Origin: Dipteris shenzhenensis
Taxonomy: Eukaryota > Polypodiophyta > Polypodiopsida > Gleicheniales
Direction: 5' to 3' (one strand)
NCBI GenBank assembly: GCA_047967505.1
Contig: CM106538.1
Length of the DNA stretch: 64,000 nt
The notes beneath the pieces are model-generated. The model did not search any database. It was not told the DNA's origin and was given only the letters and a program-made list of their open reading frames with translations. This document shows positions 44,378 to 55,889 of the stretch, piece by piece (within the stretch, counting starts at the first letter, position 1; every line of letters starts with the position of its first letter). Made by a program: the position numbers and the translations under genes.

Positions 44378-44662
44378 TTTGGTATCAGGGTAGGTTCCCC
44401 CTCACTCCCACACCTCTCCCCGCCTCTCCCACTACCGCTGACTTCAGTTCTGTCGTGCAAAACTTCACTTTTGTCATGAAGAACTTGGCCAAGACAGCTC
44501 GTTTTTGCGGCAGCCACCTCCTACAGGGTCCTCTTTCTTGGGTGCCACTTCTGGAGAAGTTCTAGTGCTGTTCTGGACCTGGGCGATCAGTTTTTGGAGG
44601 TTTTTTTGCTGATTTCGACTTGGTTTGGACCAACCACCACCTCCTATTGCAAGAGCTTCTTT

Positions 44663-44993
44663 TGTAATGAAGGGGGAAAAAGGGGCCAATTTAGAGGACC
44701 TTTAAAGGCCTCTTAGGTGGGAAATGTGGAGGGACTATATAAGTCCCCATCCACCCCTTATTGTACACTTTTGATGTGACATCTAATCCTATCTACTCCC
44801 ACCTCCCTCCTATGTGCTGCCTACACTCTCCCAATCTCGCTCTCTCTCTTCCCCTCAACCCTTTTCTCTCTCTTCCTCTCCCTCTATCCCTTTCCCTCCT
44901 ATCTCTCTCTCTTCTCTTCCTCTCCCCTATCCTCTTCCTCTTTTCTGCCATCTTTGGCCCTTCACCAAATCTGAACCTGCCCCCTTCATTGCA
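44663..44993 (+). repeat. 5' LTR of G4
   Basis: TGTAATGAAGGGGG...TTCATTGCA, with a TATA box (CTATATAAG) at about 44736-44744 and a CT-rich half. The primer-like site TGTATCAGAGCCC follows at about 44996. Confidence 0.8.
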
Positions 44994-45272
44994 TTTGTAT
45001 CAGAGCCCTTTCCTTGGGCTTAGTGCCTTTCTCTTCTACCGTTGGTGACGTTTACTAGTGTCAGCACGTCTATCAATGAAAGATTGCACAGGGATTAGAC
45101 GCACCTGGGCAGCTCCACAACGCCAACGCATAGTTTGGAGAGCTCCTCAGCTCCGGTTTCTTGCCCTTGCAGAAAAAACTTAATGCACGCTCAACGCCAA
45201 CGCACATTCAACACCAACGTCAGCTCATAGCTTGGCAGAGAAGGCAACACGAACAAGCTTGGGGGAAGAAGC

Positions 45273-45930
45273 TGTTAGAAACTCACTGTGCCCACCTGTG
45301 AGCCCCCGATTTGAGGGGACAAGGGGCAGTGAGAGGTAGGGGGGCTGGGAGAGAGTGACTCAGGCCAGAAACAGAGGCAGAAAGAGGCGACCAGCACACG
45401 GGCTGGTCGCTGCCTGCAGCTGTTCAGACTGGCTGCCCAGGGCACCGCACCCTTAAATAGGGGCCTGTGGCAGGCCAAGTCGGCCCAACCAGGGCCAACC
45501 CTGGTCGGTTTTCTAGGTCCCACCTGGTCGGCCACCAGATAGGGTACCGACCCTGCTGGTCGGTCAACTCAAGGGGCCTGGGCAGTGCCTATAAAAGGGC
45601 CACTCCTTCAGTCATTCCAGCATCAAGTGCATAAACTGAAAGCCCCTCTCCAAGGCTGTGTTCAGCACTCAGAGCTGGTTCAGTTTGTGAGAGAGAGTCC
45701 ATCAGTTTTCTCCAGCACTCCGCTGAGTTTTGTATTGCTCCTTTGGAGCCATTTTCTGCCCACCATCCGGTGGATGAATATACTCTCTCTCTCTCTCTCT
45801 CTCTCTCTCCACTTATATTTCTGAGTGTTAGTTTTGCACATCTGTGATCATCTATCTGAGTTGAGTGTGTAAGAGTTGGAGAGATCTTGGGTGGAGGTTT
45901 GAGTGATTCATTCCCTCCTTTTCTCTAACA
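45273..45930 (+). repeat. 5' LTR of C3
   Basis: TGTTAGAAACTC...TCTCTAACA. Contains GGTCGG/CCAACC-rich sequence near 45475-45570 and a (CT)n run at 45783-45810. Confidence 0.8.
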
Positions 45931-45942
45931 TGGTATCAGAGC
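45931..45942 (+). promoter_or_regulatory. Primer-binding site of C3 (tRNA-iMet)
   Basis: TGGTATCAGAGC directly after the LTR. Confidence 0.9.
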
Positions 45943-46089
45943 CATAGGCTCTCAACTCTTCTTCATCAAAGCACTCTCTGAAGGAAGGAGTCCCTTGGCA
46001 GAAAGGCGATTCTGTTTTCAGCTCAGGCTAGCACGGGAGGTCAGTACATCTTTTTTTTGCTTCAGTTTTTCAGTTTGCTATTCATCGAG

Positions 46090-49058
46090 ATGGATCAGCG
46101 TTCAAAAGCCTCTACACCCACTGCTCGTCCTTCCTCCTTCTCCAGTCATCTTCCTTCTTCATCTATTCCCAATTTTGGTGAAGTTGGAAAGCTCGATGGG
46201 ACGAACTATCCAATCTGGAAAGTCAAGATCCGAAGCCATCTGTTGGCACGGAAGCTGTGGAAGATAGTGATTGGGACCGAGGAGAAGCCGGAGGACATTG
46301 TGGACAAAAGAGGTGAAGTTTTAGTTGAAGCAGATGCGGATGAACTCAATGCATGGGAGGAGAGGGATGCTCAAGCCTTAGCAATGCTAATTGGCACGAC
46401 AGTAGATGCTGTGATTCCTCATATCCAGTTGGCAGAGACGTCTTCAGAGGTGTGGGCCATACTGAAGGAGCTGTATGAAACCGATAATACAGCCCGTATC
46501 ATTACTCTTTAGCATCAGCTTTATAATCTTGATATGAATGAGGGTGATAGTGTGCATGACCATCTGACAAAGGTGAAAGTCGTGCGGGACCATTTCGCAG
46601 CGGTTGGTCAGAAGGTGGACTCGAGTCAATCGGCGTTGCTCACACTCCACAATTTGCCACGGAGTTTCAAAAGTTTTGTGACTACGGTCACTGCGGGTCA
46701 ACGGACTAAGCCAATCACCTTTGAGGAGCTTGGCCCACTCTTGCTTCAGGAGGAGGCTCGAGAGAAACTCTTTACGCAAACTGACGAGAAGGCATTAGTG
46801 GCCAAAGACAAGCCTGGAAAAGGCAAGCCAAAGGTGTTCAAGAAGTCAGAGGACGCTGACCGAAAGAAGAAAATGAAGTGCTTTTACTCTGAAAAGCTTG
46901 GCCACTCCGCCAAAGAATGCCGAAAGAAGAAGGTAGATCAGAAGCGGAAGAGAGAAGCCAGGAATAAAGAAGAGCCTAAGAATGATTCTGTCAATGTGAT
47001 GACTGGACAGTTGTTTTTAATCAGTGAACAGTGTTCAGCATATGCAGTCAGTGAAGGTAAAGAGGGTTGGTATGTTGACAGCGGTGCTTCCAAGCACATG
47101 TCCAAGAGAAGGACTTGGTTCAAAACCATGGAAAGTACACACCCGGATTCCAAAGTTTCTGTCGGGGATAGCCGGACATGTCCTGTGAAGGGCATTGGTA
47201 GCATTCCTTTCATTACGACCGCAGGTGAGGAGAAGGATATTTTTGGAGTACTTTATGTACCCAACCTTTGGAAGAACTTACTGTCTGTAAGTCAGATGGA
47301 CAAAAACAACATGGCAGTTCTCTTTCAAGATGGCAAGGTCACCGTGACATCCAAAGCCAATGGACAGATGGTGGCTCAAGGAGTTGAAGAGAACGGATTG
47401 TACCGCCTCAGTGCAATGTTGGTTCATGAAGACAACGGAAAGTCCAAACTTTGGCATGAGCGCTTCGGTCACGTTAGCTATGGAACCTTGGCTGAAATGT
47501 CAAAGTCGGAGATGGTGGATGGACTTCCACCAATTACAGGCAAGGATGGTGTCTGTAGGGCTTGTTTAGAAGGCAAGCAGCACAGGGATAAGTTCCCACA
47601 AGAGGCCTCGTTTCGGGCCAGCAAACCACTTGAGTTGGTTCATGCCGACATTTGTGGCCCAATGTCTACAGCATCGTGGGCAGGATCCAGGTACTCACTT
47701 CTCTTTGTGGATGATTTCAGTAGAATGACATGGGTATATTGTTTGGCTAAAAAGTCACAGGCTTTCGAGAAGTTCAAGGACTGGAAGGCGAGAGTTGAAA
47801 AGGAGACAGGGGAGGATGTCAAGACGTTCCGCACAGACAGGGGGGGAGAATTCACCTCAAATCAAGCGACAACTCACCACAGCACATACTTCTCAGCAAA
47901 ACGGGGTAGCCGAGAGGAAGCATAGAACCACCACAGAGACAGGGCTTGCTATGCTTCGAGGAAGGAACCTTTCTAAAGTGTATTGGAGTGAAGCTATCAA
48001 TACAGCCGTACACATTCTCAACAGGACCAAGACGAAGGCCGTCAAGGACAAGACTCCATATGAGGCATTTTATGGTAAGAAGCCCTCTATCACTCATCTT
48101 CGCATTTTTGGTTCTAATGCATGGGTGCATGTGCACAAGGAAGACATGACCAAGCTTGATTCCCGGAGCAAAAAATGTATCTTTGTTGGGTATAGCGAAG
48201 AACCCAAGGCCTATCGACTCTTCGACCCAGTAAAGAAGCAGATCCCTATCAGTCGGGATGTTGTCTTCGAGGAAAAGGAACCTGAACCCCAAGAGGAGCC
48301 TCAGATTGAGGAGGAGGAGATTATTCAACCCCCAAACCCACCCCGCCCCAGGTTGACCATCCAAGAGGTGGCAAAATCGGAAGCTGATGTTCCACAAGAT
48401 ACTGAGGAAGAGCACGATGTTCCAGAAGCAGTTCCAGTTCCTCCTCCCATTGAGAAACAAAAAAGGTTGCCTCAATGGTACCTAAGGACATTGGAAGACT
48501 CTCGGGTCACCGAATTACCTGAGAGTAGCAGTTCCGGATTGCGTCGGTCCCAACGTCTTCAAAGACCCCATCCGTGAATTTTGTGTTGGTGGCTCAGCTT
48601 GACGAGCCAAGGACCTTCGCGGAGGCGAAGGGCAATCCAGAATGGCAGGCTGCCATGCAGGTAGAGATGGATGCTATCCTGAAGAACAATACCTGGGACT
48701 TAGTGGCCAGGCCCCCGCGACGGAAAGTCATCGGCACTAAATGGGTATACAAACTTAAATACAAATCAGACGGCAGCTTGGATAAGTATAAAGCAAGGTT
48801 AGTGGTCAAAGGTTTTGCTCAAACTGAAGGCATGGATTTTGATGAAACTTTTTCTCCCATAGCTCGCATGGTTACTATCCGAACAGTGATTGCCCTTGCT
48901 GCCCAATTCCAGTGGCCTATTTTTCAAATGGACGTTAAGTCCGCATTCCTTAATGGAACCTTGGAGGAGGAGGTATACGTGGAGCAGCCACCGGGCTTTC
49001 AAGATCTAGGGTCCCCATTAAAGGTCTGCAGGTTGAAAAAGGCGTTATGCGGGCTGAA
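46090..49058 (+). pseudogene. Copia gag-pol polyprotein, inactivated and truncated (C3)
   Basis: The ATG at 46090 opens gag (KLDGTNYPIWKVKI). An in-frame TAG follows at 46510-46512. The same frame continues to a knuckle that reads CFYSEKLGHSAKEC, with Ser in place of the second Cys. Protease YVDSGAS lies near 47071, pre-integrase LWHERFGHVSYG near 47450 and integrase HADICGP near 47641. At about 47870 some 40 bases are missing after GGEFTS, shifting the frame into QLTTAHTSQQNGVAE. A second shift at about 48575 enters RT (NNTWDLVARPP, KWVYKLKYKSDGS, MDVKSAFLNGTLEEEVY). The RT ends before YVDD. It cannot be functional. Confidence 0.9.
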
Positions 49059-49179
49059 CCCTTCGTGGCTCCAAAATCTGGAGCTTCTTCCACGATTTGT
49101 GCACTCTCTGAATCACCATGAGTGACATCCAAAGTCTTAGAAGCATCCATTAAATCCTCATCATCCTATATCTCAATAA

Positions 49180-49737
49180 TCATGCTGAGTTTTGCAGTAC
49201 CATTGTTACGCATTTGCAAACTTCCTGATGCTCAGGAGTCCACTTCTCACCACAAATAAAGCATAAGTTTGCCCTCTTTCCGCTGTCCATAATAGCCCTT
49301 TTGTGTTGTTTAAATTCTGAATTTTCATGTTGAACACTTGGCTTAGCATCAAATGACCTGTATGGCTTAGCATATGGCATCTTGCTGCCTATAACTGTGG
49401 GAAACCTCGGAAATGGTGCTGCTGATGATTTTCTTTCATTCCAATCAGTCACCTTAGGCTTTTTCTCAGCCTCATTTGTATTCCCATATGCGCTGCCCGT
49501 TGTCATCTTATACTTGCTAGCATATTTAGGCTCAAACACCTCTGCCAAGTGGGCTGCACACTCAATTGTTTGAGGGTTATGTGCCTTCACATCTGTAGCA
49601 AGAGAAGCACTTAACCCATGGATGAAACGCAGTAGCTTTGCCTTTTCACATACGTTCTGCACAAACAGGGAAAGCCTCGAGAAGCGTTGCAAGTACTCTT
49701 GGACCGTACCGATCCAAACGAGTGGGGATATGAGGTC
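49180..49737 (-). pseudogene. Gypsy gag fragment with zinc knuckle (G5)
   Basis: The minus-strand frame reads VQEYLQRFSRLSLFVQNV, LLRFIHGLSASLATDVKAH and AAHLAEVFEPKYASKYK, then CFICGEKWTPEHQEVCK. This is the second half of Retrotrans_gag plus a Cys-rich knuckle. The N-terminal half of gag is missing between the short leader and this point. A stop at about 49180 is followed in another frame by an acidic linker (KTLDVTHGDSESAQIVEE). Confidence 0.75.
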
Positions 49738-49962
49738 TGAGAGTTTGAGTGAGAGAGGAGGAGAGCACAGTGACACACAAGTTAGGGGATAAGCAATGAG
49801 TAATGTGTGTACCTCCCCAAGCACACGGTAGACCTTTTATATTAATGGATAAGGTTACAACCACTAAGTACACTGTACTTAGTGTACCTAGCAAACAAAT
49901 GTACTAACTGTACTTAAGTGTACTAACTGTACCAGGGTGGCATTAGTGCCTTTACCCCCACA
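49738..49962 (-). repeat. 3' LTR of C4
   Basis: TGAGAGTTTGAG...ACCCCCACA, 225 bp; no difference seen from 55890-56114. Confidence 0.95.
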
Positions 49963-50044
49963 ACCTCCCACTTAAAGGCAAAGTGCCCTTAAGTAAATAA
50001 AAAAAAACAGCATATACACAATGGAGTACATAGCCCAGTTGGGC

Positions 50045-53000
50045 TCATCCTATACCCATCAAGTGTCGACAGTGTGCTAACCGCTCTGCAGGCAAACCTT
50101 TTGTCAACAGATCTGCTGGATTGTCATCCGTATGAACCTTGACAAGCTGAATCAGCTTATCATCTATCACCTTTCTGATGAAGTGATACTTCACATCAAT
50201 GTGCTTTGTCTTTGCATGGAAGACAGGGTTATGTGCCAACTGAATAGCACTCTGGCTGTCACAATGCAACAATGGAATATCACCTGTAATGCCCAAATCT
50301 CCCACTAGCCGAGATAGCCATAAGGCTTCCTTGCGTGCCTCTGTAGCTGCAATATATTCAGCTTCAGTGGTGGACAAAGCTATGCACTGCTGTATCCTTG
50401 ATACCCACGACACTGCACCTCCTGTGAATGTATATACATAACCGGTAGTAGACTTTCGGTTATCGGGATGACCAGCATAATCTGAATCAACAAAACCATG
50501 CACCTTTGCATCCTGCTTGCCAAAGCATATGCACAACCCTTGTGTGCCCTTCAGGTATCTCATAATACCTTTCACTGCCTCCCAATGCTTCTTACCAGGG
50601 TTTGCCATATACCTGCTAACCATTCCCACTGCAAAAGCAATATCAGGTCTGGTAGCAACCATGGCATACATGAGACTGCCACAAGCTGAAGCATACGGAA
50701 TTTTGGCCATCTCAGCCCTGTCAACATCTGACTGTGGGCTGTCCATTGCACTGAGTTTCACATATGGAGGCAATGGAGAACTAAGAGTCTTCCCCTTCTC
50801 CATGTGAAACCTTTGCAAAACCTTGCCAATATATTCTGACTGAGACAAGTACAACAACCGCTGTTTCCTGTCTCTCCGTATCCGCATGCCCAGTATGTGA
50901 TTTGCATCACCAAGGTCCTTCATATCAAAGGCCTCATGCAATCTCCTTTTAAGATCATCAAGCTCTTTACGAGCTTTACCTGCAATAAGCATGTCATCCA
51001 CATACAAGATAAGGATGAGTAAGCTGCCATTTGCAGCCCTTTTAGTATAAAGGCAGTGATCAATATCACTTCTCTTGAAACCTTGGGACCTCATGAAGGT
51101 ATCAAACTTTTTATACCACTCCCTTGGTGCCTGTTTGAGCCCATAAAGACTCTTCTTTAACTTACATACAAGTGACTCCTTGTCCTTGACTGCAAATCCC
51201 TCTGGTTGCTGCATATAAATCTCCTCTTGAAGATCTCCGTGAAGAAAAGCTGTCTTCACATCCATTTGGCATAATTCCAAATCCTCACATGCAACCAAAG
51301 CAAGTACAGTCCTGAGTGTAGTCATCTTGACCACTGGAGAGAAGATCTCATCAAAATCTACACCATATTCCTGCTTAAATCCTTTGACTACCAACCTGGC
51401 TTTATACCTTGGCTTAGCATCAGGTGTGACTTTCAATCTGTATACCCACTTGCATGGTAGTACTTTCATACCCTTTGGCAGATGCACCAATTCCCAAGTA
51501 CCATTTTTATGGAGACTGTCCATCTCGGACTTCATGGCTAGTTCCCATAGCCTTTTATCATGCATTTGCACAGCTTCCTTGTAACAGGAAGGCTCCCCAC
51601 AATCAGTAAGCATTATAAAGTCTGCCCCTGGAACAAACCTTTGTGGCTGCCTTGTCCTCCGAGTGGACCTTCTGACCCATTGGTCTTGCTGTCCAGCCTG
51701 GTTTTCACCTAAAACAGGTGGCTGTTCCATCAAATTCTGTGGCAAAACAATGTCTGGAACATCTTCCACATGTGGTACATCATTTAAGATGTCTTCCGCC
51801 ATAGCGGGCTGTCCATTTGGACCTGCTGCAGCCTGTTGTGGCTGATTTACAGCTTGCCTGAACTCTACAGAATGTCCCAAATCATCAATGTCAATATCTG
51901 ACACATGTGAGGGCTGTTTTACAGCTTTAAACATGCATGATTCATCAAATAAGACATCATTGCTGCGTACAATTCTTCTACTGACTGGATCCCATAGGCG
52001 GTACCCCATCTCACCCTTGTCACCATATCCAAGAAATATGCATTTAAGAGACTTAGGATCTAGCTTGTTGCGCTCTTCTCTGCGTATGTGCACGTACGCA
52101 GTGCAACCAAAGACCCTTAAGTGCTTATAGGACGGAGATTTCCCTGTCCAAAGCTGTTCAGGCACTTCGCCTGCTAGCCTCTTATTAGGCGACCTATTTA
52201 TGAGATGTACTGCTGTCTTCACAGCCTCAGCCCAAAATCCATAAGATAAAGCAGCATGTGACATCATAGAGCGGACCTTTTCCTGTATAGTTCTATTCAT
52301 GTGCTCTGCTGTACCATTTTGCGGTGGACTGTAAGGAACAGGGAGTTCCCTTTGAATACCTCTAGCATCACAGAAATCACTGAATGCTTTAGATAAATAC
52401 TCCCCTCCATTGTCTGAACGCAAAACCTTCAGTGTTTTGCCTGTCTGGTTCTCAACCATGGCAAGCCATTTCTGAAACACTGTAAAGACCTCACTCTTCA
52501 GCCGAAGAGGATACACCCACACCTTCCGTGTGGAGTCATCAATGAAAGAAACAAAATACCGTGCACCTCCAAGTGAAGGACTAGGCATCTCACACACATC
52601 TGTGTGTACAAGCTCAAGCTGAGCATCCTTATGTCCTATTTTCCTTTTATGAGGGCACTGTAATTGTCTGCCATAAATGCAATGCTCACAAAATTTAAGA
52701 TCAGAAAATTTGAGAGACGGTAAGTAGCCAAGACGAGCCAACTGCTCCATTCCACTTATGCTCATATGTCCCAACCGGCTATGCCACATAGAAATATTCG
52801 GCAGCTCGGTTGCATAAATATCAGCATGATTACATACATTGGCATGAAGAGAATACATAGTGTCAACCTTGGGACCTTTGGCAATAACCAAGGCACCTTT
52901 GGTGACCTTCCATAAACCATGACCAAAGCTGGTCACAAAACCTTCATCATCCAACATACCAGTAGAAATCAGATTTTTCTTGACTTCAGGAACATGCCTG

Positions 53001-54121
53001 ACATTGTGTAGCATAAGCTGAGTACCATCGGCAAATACAAGCCTCACATCTCCAATGCCAACAATATTGCATGCATGATTATCTCCCAGAAACACGACTC
53101 CATTACTGCCTCCTGTGTACCTGACAAACAACTCTCTGTAAGGTGTAACATGGAATGAGGCACCTGAGTCAATAATCCAAGAGTGCATATCTGCAAGACT
53201 GCCTGCATGAAGAGAATGAGCATCCAAAGTAGAGAGAAAGAGAACCTCTCCCTCACTGTCATCACCATGTGTAGAATGAATTTCTTCAATCTTCACTGTA
53301 CTCTTGCCCTTGCTTACTGGTACTATTGCCTTTGCATCTGCATCAGATTCCTTGGCCTTGTCTCTCTTATCATTCTTCAGCTTATAGCATTGCTTCTTTG
53401 TATGTCCCTTCTTGCCACAGTAGTGGCACTCAATATCTTTGTTGGAGCGGGACTTGCTCCTACTCTTTCCCTTTTCCTGGGATTTACCCCTTTGCTGATT
53501 TCTTCCCCTTGCATTCAAGGCATTGTTAGGCTTTGACACATTCTGAGCTTTCAGCTTTTGCTCTTCCTGCATAATCAGCCCTGTAATATCTGCAAAACTT
53601 ATAGAAGCATTTGCATTTGTAACAGCCGTGACGAACGTATCCCAACTCTCAGGAAGGGATATCAAGAGTGCCATACCCTTGGTTTCCTCGTCTACCACAT
53701 ACTTCTGATTTGCAAGCTGAGTTATGATAGAATTGAACTCATTCAGATGTGCATCAATGGAAGTGCCTTCCTTCATCTTCAGGTTGAAGAACTTCTTCAA
53801 CCAATATATTTTTGTTGCTGCACTTTGCTGCTCATATGTGTCCTGTAACTTTTTCCACACACCCCAGGCAGTATTCTCACCATCAACATTCCAAACAACA
53901 CTCTCATGGAGTGACAATTCAATGATGGATTTTGCTGACAAATCAGCCAGTGCCCAAGCATCATCTGTCATGCCCGTGGGCTTTACACCTTTGTGCACTA
54001 TTGGAGCATGAAACTGCCTGAGAATAAGAACATTCAGGACCATCTTTTTCCACATAGGGTAGTTAGCAGCACCCTGCAACTTCTTGATGTTAAGAAGTGA
54101 AGACTCCGATGATGAAGCCAT
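50045..54121 (-). CDS. Copia gag-pol polyprotein, intact frame (C4)
   Basis: The ATG at 54121 (MASSSESSLLNIKKL) gives 1358 codons without a break. An in-frame TTG four codons upstream is less likely. Order: gag UBN2 domain (about residues 15-190); zinc knuckle CHYCGKKGHTKKQC, canonical CX2CX4HX4C (about 233); protease WIIDSGAS (about 315); GAG-pre-integrase MWHSRLGHM (about 443); integrase with Asp in HTDVCE, Asp in RSDNGGEY and Glu in QNGTAEHMN (about 509, 572, 601); RT with YVDD (about 1039); RNase H with DSDYAGH, ALSTTEAEY and CDSQSA (about 1197-1354). The protein is cut by its own protease into capsid, integrase and RT/RNase H. The length is usual for plant Copia. No missing catalytic residue was seen. 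Confidence 0.95.
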   Translation of the reverse strand: MASSSESSLLNIKKLQGAANYPMWKKMVLNVLILRQFHAPIVHKGVKPTGMTDDAWALADLSAKSIIELSLHESVVWNVDGENTAWGVWKKLQDTYEQQSAATKIYWLKKFFNLKMKEGTSIDAHLNEFNSIITQLANQKYVVDEETKGMALLISLPESWDTFVTAVTNANASISFADITGLIMQEEQKLKAQNVSKPNNALNARGRNQQRGKSQEKGKSRSKSRSNKDIECHYCGKKGHTKKQCYKLKNDKRDKAKESDADAKAIVPVSKGKSTVKIEEIHSTHGDDSEGEVLFLSTLDAHSLHAGSLADMHSWIIDSGASFHVTPYRELFVRYTGGSNGVVFLGDNHACNIVGIGDVRLVFADGTQLMLHNVRHVPEVKKNLISTGMLDDEGFVTSFGHGLWKVTKGALVIAKGPKVDTMYSLHANVCNHADIYATELPNISMWHSRLGHMSISGMEQLARLGYLPSLKFSDLKFCEHCIYGRQLQCPHKRKIGHKDAQLELVHTDVCEMPSPSLGGARYFVSFIDDSTRKVWVYPLRLKSEVFTVFQKWLAMVENQTGKTLKVLRSDNGGEYLSKAFSDFCDARGIQRELPVPYSPPQNGTAEHMNRTIQEKVRSMMSHAALSYGFWAEAVKTAVHLINRSPNKRLAGEVPEQLWTGKSPSYKHLRVFGCTAYVHIRREERNKLDPKSLKCIFLGYGDKGEMGYRLWDPVSRRIVRSNDVLFDESCMFKAVKQPSHVSDIDIDDLGHSVEFRQAVNQPQQAAAGPNGQPAMAEDILNDVPHVEDVPDIVLPQNLMEQPPVLGENQAGQQDQWVRRSTRRTRQPQRFVPGADFIMLTDCGEPSCYKEAVQMHDKRLWELAMKSEMDSLHKNGTWELVHLPKGMKVLPCKWVYRLKVTPDAKPRYKARLVVKGFKQEYGVDFDEIFSPVVKMTTLRTVLALVACEDLELCQMDVKTAFLHGDLQEEIYMQQPEGFAVKDKESLVCKLKKSLYGLKQAPREWYKKFDTFMRSQGFKRSDIDHCLYTKRAANGSLLILILYVDDMLIAGKARKELDDLKRRLHEAFDMKDLGDANHILGMRIRRDRKQRLLYLSQSEYIGKVLQRFHMEKGKTLSSPLPPYVKLSAMDSPQSDVDRAEMAKIPYASACGSLMYAMVATRPDIAFAVGMVSRYMANPGKKHWEAVKGIMRYLKGTQGLCICFGKQDAKVHGFVDSDYAGHPDNRKSTTGYVYTFTGGAVSWVSRIQQCIALSTTEAEYIAATEARKEALWLSRLVGDLGITGDIPLLHCDSQSAIQLAHNPVFHAKTKHIDVKYHFIRKVIDDKLIQLVKVHTDDNPADLLTKGLPAERLAHCRHLMGIG

Positions 54122-55875
54122 TATAATCAGCAAATAAACAATTCAACCCAAGTTTGGGTGCCTGACTCACTGCAAACCAAGTGCACACTTGCACTTGAAC
54201 TGTGCTCAAATATTTAATTCCCGCAGCGGAATAAATAGGAACTGAAATGCACACAATATCTCCCACTTAAACAGAGATGTATCACTGTTTACTGCTTGCT
54301 GCAGTTTCAGTACAGCAACTCTGTTTGCATCATTTAATGCACTTTTGTACAACCAGCTTATCTCTGAAAAATCAGAAGCATTTGCCCTTGTAAAATCAGT
54401 AAAAAATAGCAATAATAAAAGCTTTTTGTACCGCTGTACGCTGACTGAATTCAGTCAAACCTGTTGACTTTTAACTGTCCTTGACTGTACCAGAAAGTAC
54501 AGCAACAGATTTTCACTGTTTAACAGTTCAATGTCATGAATTTCAACCTCCTTGACACTCCTAAAACTGTATTTAACAGTTTAGGACAGAAATTGGGCAA
54601 AAGCCCCTTGACTGGAGGAAAAAAAAAATCACAATTTCACTGCATTACTGCTCTCCTGACATTTATAAGGCATATGCATAAGTCTCTGGCAAAAAAAAAC
54701 ATTCCCTTTGCAAAAGCCCCTTGTTTGACTAGCACATTCCGTGCTGAAGTCTGCATTCACTTCCTGTGTACCATTGGTCACAAATGCATTTAAATCTGCA
54801 AAATTCAATCTCCAATGTGGAGTCAGAGACGCAATTCCTGCGTACACAAGCCCAATGTAGGCTCTGGCTACAAAAGCCCCCTTGACTCTGCAAAGGAAAT
54901 TGAGGATTTCCTCACACAGTGGCATACAAGCTCACTGTATTTGCATCTGACACTAAAGATGCTCAGTTAGAGCTCACAGGACCCTGTGGCTGTTCCTGCA
55001 CCTGCAAGGACAATTTTGTACCTGCTGTACAACTGTACTACTGTCTGTACCTGCTTGCACGCATCCCAATGCAAAAAAAACTTCTGCTTCTATCTTGTCA
55101 CTTGTTCTCTCAAATCACATTCTTATCCGCAAAGAACAAAGATGTACCTTGCTGTATTTCTGATTTTTTCAGACAAAGAATCTGATTTTCATTTTCTTTT
55201 TCTTCGTCAGGTGCGCTATGAAAGGGAAAAAGCCTCTATACCAGAGGAGGTGCGCAAGACGAGGATTGAAGAGGGAAGGCTAGTCGGAGGCAGATGGCTG
55301 TCGGCCCACAGCCGACAGTCGGCAGTCAGCTGTAGGTCGACTGTCGACCTGTTAGAGGTCGGCCCTGTCGGCCTTGCTCCTGGCCGACAGAGATGCGCGC
55401 GACAGCACGCCTGTATTGCGCGCTTGCCTGCAGTAGATGCGCGCGACAGCGCGCTTCGCTTGCGCGCTTATCTGCTCCTCCACACCTCCTGCTGGCAGTC
55501 CTTGCGCCCGCGTGCTGCTTCTGACCTTGCCTTAGGCCAAGACTAGTGGCCTTCGGCTGCTCTTGCAGATGTCCAGCCGCAGCTTAGCTGCCGGCTGCTG
55601 TTTGCCCTTGCCACAGCAGACGGCTGTTATGCAGCCGACCCCTGCTCAATCCCTCGCACGACCTGATGTGACAGCAAGCTGCACGCCTAGCTTCAAAACG
55701 CGCAATGAGGTAGATAGACTCGTGCGCAATGCAGCCGCCTCGATGGCTCCTGGAGAGCTACTCCTTCGAAGAAACAAGGACGAGCTGAAAAATGAGATAG
55801 ACGGAGAGAAGAGCTAGAAGAACTCGGAGGGAGAAGGGGGATGGGCAACCCGGAGAGGGAGAGATTGTGTTCCTC
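54122..55875 (-). other. Long 5' leader of C4
   Basis: About 1.75 kb between the primer site and the gag ATG, long for Copia. It includes AAAAGCCCCTT words shared in style with the C2 leader, and a GC-rich block (55270-55560) with repeated GTCGGC/GCCGAC that could form stable hairpins. No separate gene is supported. Confidence 0.6.
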
Positions 55876-55887
55876 GCTCTGATACCA
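55876..55887 (-). promoter_or_regulatory. Primer-binding site of C4 (tRNA-iMet)
   Basis: Reverse complement of TGGTATCAGAGC, two bases from the LTR. Confidence 0.95.
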
Positions 55888-55889
55888 GT

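Larger units (their letters stand above)
45273..49058 (+). mobile_element. Copia element C3, 3'-truncated, inserted in G4
   Basis: 5' LTR 45273-45930 (658 bp), primer site at 45931-45942, and coding region from 46090. It ends abruptly inside RT at KALCGL (about 49058), where minus-strand Gypsy G5 begins. No 3' LTR is present, so the 3' half was lost by deletion or by the rearrangement that brought in G5. Confidence 0.85.

Noticed and set aside
55198-55260. Exon-like segment after TTCTTCGTCAG coding VRYEREKASIPEEVRK
   Set aside because: It lies inside the leader of Copia C4 and on the opposite strand to it; coiled-coil look is short and probably chance.
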